A program made the translations under genes and the position numbers. DNA of 64,000 nt from Mucilaginibacter pankratovii. GTDB lineage: Bacteria > Bacteroidota > Bacteroidia > Sphingobacteriales > Sphingobacteriaceae. Under the pieces are notes generated by a model. That model searched no databases, had not been told where the DNA came from, and saw nothing but the letters and a program-made list of their open reading frames with translations. Positions 61,144 to 64,000 of the stretch are shown here, piece by piece (position 1 is the stretch's first letter; the number at the start of each line of letters is the position of its first letter). The stretch is from the NCBI RefSeq assembly GCF_014773265.1, contig NZ_JACWMY010000003.1, positions 186,001 to 250,000 on the forward strand, in the 5' to 3' direction.

Positions 61144-62454
61144 TTAACTATTTTCAAGCAAATATCCTTTAAATTCGTCAAAACCGGTGCCTAAACTTAC
61201 CGCTTTGCTGTCTTTTTCTTCCAGTTCCTTTACCTGTTCGGGTACGGTTATCTCGTGGGCTATCTGTTCGGTAAACACATCAGGGAACTTGCAGGGGTGT
61301 GCGGTTGATAAAAACACGCCGGTAGTGTCTTCTGCCTTATGCTCCTGCTGATAGGCTTTTAAGGCTTTCCAGGCAATAGCGGTGTGTGGGCAGGCCACGT
61401 AATTATAAGTGTCGAAGATCTCTTGTATGGCGGTCAAAGTGTCCTCGTCGGTGTAAGTGTAGCCGGTGATAAGGGCGTTTAGCTGGTCGGGGTGTTCTTT
61501 AAACAGATCGGCGATGCGTACCCAGTTGCTTGGGTTGCCTACGTCCATAGCATTGGATAGGGTTGCTACGGATGGTTTGGGCTGATAAACGCCGGTTTTT
61601 AAAAACTCGGGCACGGTGTCATTAGCGTTTGTTGCCGCGATGAATTGCTCTACCGGCAGTCCCATTTTCCAGGCCAATAAACCTGCGCCAATGTTACCAA
61701 AGTTACCACTTGGTACTGCAAAAACCACCTTTCGGGTTCCGCGCTTTAATAATTGCGCGTAAGCATTGAAGTAGTAGAACGTTTGCGGGATAAGCCGGGC
61801 GATGTTGATGGAGTTAGCCGAAGTAAGGCGGAATTCGGCGTTTAATTCGGGATCTGTAAAGGCTTGTTTAACCAATGCCTGGCAATCATCAAATGTACCA
61901 TCTATCTCTAATGCGCGAATGTTTTGTCCGTTGGTGGTTAACTGCAGTTCCTGTATATCGCTTACCTTGCCTTTTGGGTAAAGGATGGTAACCCGCGTGT
62001 TCTGCACCCCTAAAAAGCCAAGTGCCACAGCGCCGCCGGTATCACCGGAAGTGGCTACCAGTACATCCAGTTGTTTTTCGCCATCCTTTAAAAAGTAGCT
62101 CATAACGCGGCTCATAAAGCGTGCGCCAAAATCTTTAAAAGCCAGTGAGGGACCGTGGAAAAGCTCCAGCACGTTTACCTTTTCTTCCAGTTTTACAACC
62201 GGGGCATAAAAGTTAATAGCGTCTTTAATTAAAGCTTTCAGGTCTTCTGCCGGGATATCATCGCCGAGCAGGTTTTTAGCTACATGATAGGCAATTTCGG
62301 GCAGGGTGTACTGATCGAGGTTGTGGATGAATTTATCGCCCAGGTGTGGGATCTCCACGGGCATATAAAGGCCCTTATCCTGTGGCATGCTGTTAAAAAC
62401 GGCCTCTTTAAAGCCAACCCTTAGTTCGGTATTATTGGTACTGTAGAATTTCAT
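61144..62454 (-). CDS. thrC: Threonine synthase
   Basis: A 436-residue PLP enzyme. LFHGPSLAFKDFGARFMSRV includes the PLP lysine, and VATSGDTGGAVALGFLG and VPSGNFGNIGAGLLA are phosphate-binding loops. It converts O-phosphohomoserine to threonine. It is downstream of thrB in the thr operon, separated from it by a REP-like palindrome. Confidence 0.97.
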   Translation of the reverse strand: MKFYSTNNTELRVGFKEAVFNSMPQDKGLYMPVEIPHLGDKFIHNLDQYTLPEIAYHVAKNLLGDDIPAEDLKALIKDAINFYAPVVKLEEKVNVLELFHGPSLAFKDFGARFMSRVMSYFLKDGEKQLDVLVATSGDTGGAVALGFLGVQNTRVTILYPKGKVSDIQELQLTTNGQNIRALEIDGTFDDCQALVKQAFTDPELNAEFRLTSANSINIARLIPQTFYYFNAYAQLLKRGTRKVVFAVPSGNFGNIGAGLLAWKMGLPVEQFIAATNANDTVPEFLKTGVYQPKPSVATLSNAMDVGNPSNWVRIADLFKEHPDQLNALITGYTYTDEDTLTAIQEIFDTYNYVACPHTAIAWKALKAYQQEHKAEDTTGVFLSTAHPCKFPDVFTEQIAHEITVPEQVKELEEKDSKAVSLGTGFDEFKGYLLENS

Positions 62455-62482
62455 TTTGATTTCGGATGTCTAAAAACCCACG

Positions 62483-62567
62483 CGTCATTGCGAGGAACGA
62501 AGCAATCTCTACACTTTACATATACGCCATGCATTGCCGGGAGATTGCTTCGTTCCTCGCAATGACG
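62483..62567. repeat. REP-like palindrome, copy 3, inside the thr operon
   Basis: Arms identical to copy 1 (CGTCATTGCGAGGAACGAAG... at 62483; inverse ending 62567) with a different 31-bp centre. It lies between thrB and thrC. Confidence 0.9.
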
Positions 62568-62579
62568 TGGCGGAGGATA

Positions 62580-63566
62580 CTACCCTATCACCCTCGGCCC
62601 TGCATCGTTTATAGTTGATACATAAATATTGGAGCCTATTTTGATGCTGGTTAAATGTTTTTGTAATTTTTGTGTGATGCGTTTGGCTGTCTCCTCATCG
62701 CGGGTAAAAGCAAACACTGATGGCCCCGAACCGGAGATGCCGAAGCTTACCGCGCCCATTTCCATAGCCATTTCGCGCATGATGTAAAAATCGGGGATGA
62801 GCATGCTGCGCACCGGTTCTACCAGCACATCTTTCATGCTGCGGCCAATGAGGTCGATATCCTGCATAAACAGGCCGCTTACCAACCCGGCAATATTACC
62901 CCATTGGGTAACGGCATCTTTCATAAAGATCTTATTGCGGATGATCTGCCTGGCCTCGCGGGTGGGCACATCCACATCCGGGAAAACAATGGCACACCAT
63001 AAGCCTGCCGGATGCGGCAAACGCACTACGTCCAATGGCTCGTAGCTGCGGATGAGTACAAAACCGCCTAACAATGCCGGTGCAACGTTATCGGCATGGC
63101 CGTGCCCACATGCCATCTCCTCGCCCTTCATGGCAAAGGGAAGCAGCGTAGCAGCATCTGTATCGTCACCCAACAGGGTTTTGATAGCAAATAGCCCGGC
63201 AACCGTACTTGCCGAGCTGGAACCCAGCCCACTACCAATAGGCATTTTTTTGTGCAGCTCGATATCTAAACCAATGTCCATCCGGCCCACGCTTTGCAGG
63301 TAATGCTGTACGCTTACGCTCACCGTATTCTTGGCCGGGTTAAGCGGCAGGCGACCGTCATCGCCGGTAATTTTGCTGATGGTGATACCTGGTTTATTAG
63401 TGCGGCGCATGATCACCTCATCACCCGGCTCGTTTACGGCGAACCCCAGTACATCAAAACCACAAACCACGTTGGCAACAGTAGCGGGTGCGAAAACCTG
63501 GATGCTATCCAAAAGCTTTTGCGTTGTTACCATTGGTTGTTTTAAATCTTGTATATCGTTACTCAT
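62580..63566 (-). CDS. thrB: Homoserine kinase
   Basis: A 328-residue GHMP kinase: VFAPATVANVVCGFDVLGFA, ATP-binding loop MPIGSGLGSSSAS, and C-terminal SFGISGSGPSVFAF. It phosphorylates homoserine for threonine synthase. The ATG at 63566 adds a short N-terminal extension; the ATG eleven codons later is an alternative start. Confidence 0.95.
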   Translation of the reverse strand: MSNDIQDLKQPMVTTQKLLDSIQVFAPATVANVVCGFDVLGFAVNEPGDEVIMRRTNKPGITISKITGDDGRLPLNPAKNTVSVSVQHYLQSVGRMDIGLDIELHKKMPIGSGLGSSSASTVAGLFAIKTLLGDDTDAATLLPFAMKGEEMACGHGHADNVAPALLGGFVLIRSYEPLDVVRLPHPAGLWCAIVFPDVDVPTREARQIIRNKIFMKDAVTQWGNIAGLVSGLFMQDIDLIGRSMKDVLVEPVRSMLIPDFYIMREMAMEMGAVSFGISGSGPSVFAFTRDEETAKRITQKLQKHLTSIKIGSNIYVSTINDAGPRVIG

Positions 63567-63632
63567 AAATCTATTTCTTAAGGGAGGCTAACAAGCGTTT
63601 TTTCTTGTCTCTTGATTCTTTGCTCTTGTATA

Positions 63633-64000
63633 TCAATTCGCTCCCACATTTATCAAATCCGCAAACACACCGGCGGCGGTTACTTCGGCACCTGCGCCGG
63701 GGCCTTTTACTACCAGCGGGCGTTCTTTATACCTGTCGGTTGTGAACGAGATGATGTTATCGCTGCCGCTGAGCATATAAAAAGGGTGGTTCTCATCAAC
63801 CATTTGCAGGGTGATGGAGGCCTTGCCGTTTTCCAGTTTGCCAATGTAGCGTAACACCTTTTTGTCCTTTTCTGCTGTATCCTTTAAGTTTGCAAAGAAA
63901 GCATCTTCGCTTTTTAATGCAGCATAAAAATCTTCAACAGTTTGGGCCTCCAGGCAGGCTTTGGGCAATATAGCATCTATGTGCACATCGCTTGCCTCCA
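63633..64000 (-). CDS. thrA: Bifunctional aspartokinase/homoserine dehydrogenase, C-terminal end (partial)
   Basis: The last about 120 residues of ThrA; the rest lies beyond the right edge. VHIDAILPKACLEAQTVEDF, then KVLRYIGKLENGKASITLQM and GPGAGAEVTAAGVFADLI match the homoserine dehydrogenase C-terminus. It begins the thrA-thrB-thrC operon, 66 bp before thrB. Confidence 0.93.
   Translation of the reverse strand, partial: EASDVHIDAILPKACLEAQTVEDFYAALKSEDAFFANLKDTAEKDKKVLRYIGKLENGKASITLQMVDENHPFYMLSGSDNIISFTTDRYKERPLVVKGPGAGAEVTAAGVFADLINVGAN

Noticed and set aside
1..64000. tRNA and rRNA genes
   Set aside because: No cloverleaf, TTCGA-type T-arm context or rRNA sequence was recognised on reading; a tRNAscan run would settle it.

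Overview
The window is chromosomal DNA of a Bacteroidota bacterium, most like Sphingobacteriaceae (Mucilaginibacter/Pedobacter type). The support is: TonB-dependent receptors with carboxypeptidase-like regulatory domains, a fused lpxC-fabZ gene, the type IX secretion regulator PorX, DUF3078 and DUF5916 outer-membrane proteins, TAnnTTTG-type -7 promoter boxes and almost no Shine-Dalgarno sequences. Gene names come from recognising protein families by eye; no database search was run.

Layout. 1-14.6 kb holds ordinary chromosomal genes: an HExxH membrane protein, DUF3078, DUF5916, a membrane-bound AraC regulator, a C10-like peptidase, ffh, a DPP-IV-type peptidase, an acyltransferase, a methyltransferase and a CdiI-like immunity protein. 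At 14.9 kb the comM/yifB gene begins, but it is cut in two: its 5' part ends at 15.95 kb and its 3' part resumes at 31.96 kb.

The 16.0 kb in between is an integrated mobile element, and the most interesting part of the window. Both ends carry the same 3-bp core (ATG). Joining the flanks restores an uninterrupted 513-codon comM. Joining the element ends restores a symmetric attachment site centred on the dinucleotide TG, as expected for a large serine integrase. The integrase gene lies at the left end and reads out through the attachment site. In the circular form it would fuse in frame to the double helix-turn-helix protein at the right end, giving about 642 residues; integration splits this frame. 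The element also holds a second serine recombinase, an HTH / small protein / RuvC-like cassette, two VirD4/HerA-like DNA-pumping ATPases (the larger with a C-terminal nuclease-like domain), several small membrane proteins, two tandem tiny cysteine-motif proteins, an XRE regulator with paired operators, an orphan response regulator and several hairpins. I see no relaxase, no VirB4 and no mating-pair channel.

From 32.0 to 64.0 kb the chromosome continues: an orphan response regulator, a TonB-receptor-like barrel, a collagen-like lipoprotein, a large metzincin-type protease, an aspartyl protease with PDZ, a YihY protein, alanine dehydrogenase, tsaE, porX, the lipid A gene group (HD protein, lpxD, lpxC-fabZ, lpxA, ABC ATPase, efp), an M1 peptidase, exonuclease III, a peptidyl-prolyl isomerase, a TonB receptor with a small histidine-rich partner, and a thrA-thrB-thrC operon that runs off the right edge.

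Intergenic spaces are rich in several families of palindromic repeats, including three copies of a REP-like palindrome built on CGTCATTGCGAGG.
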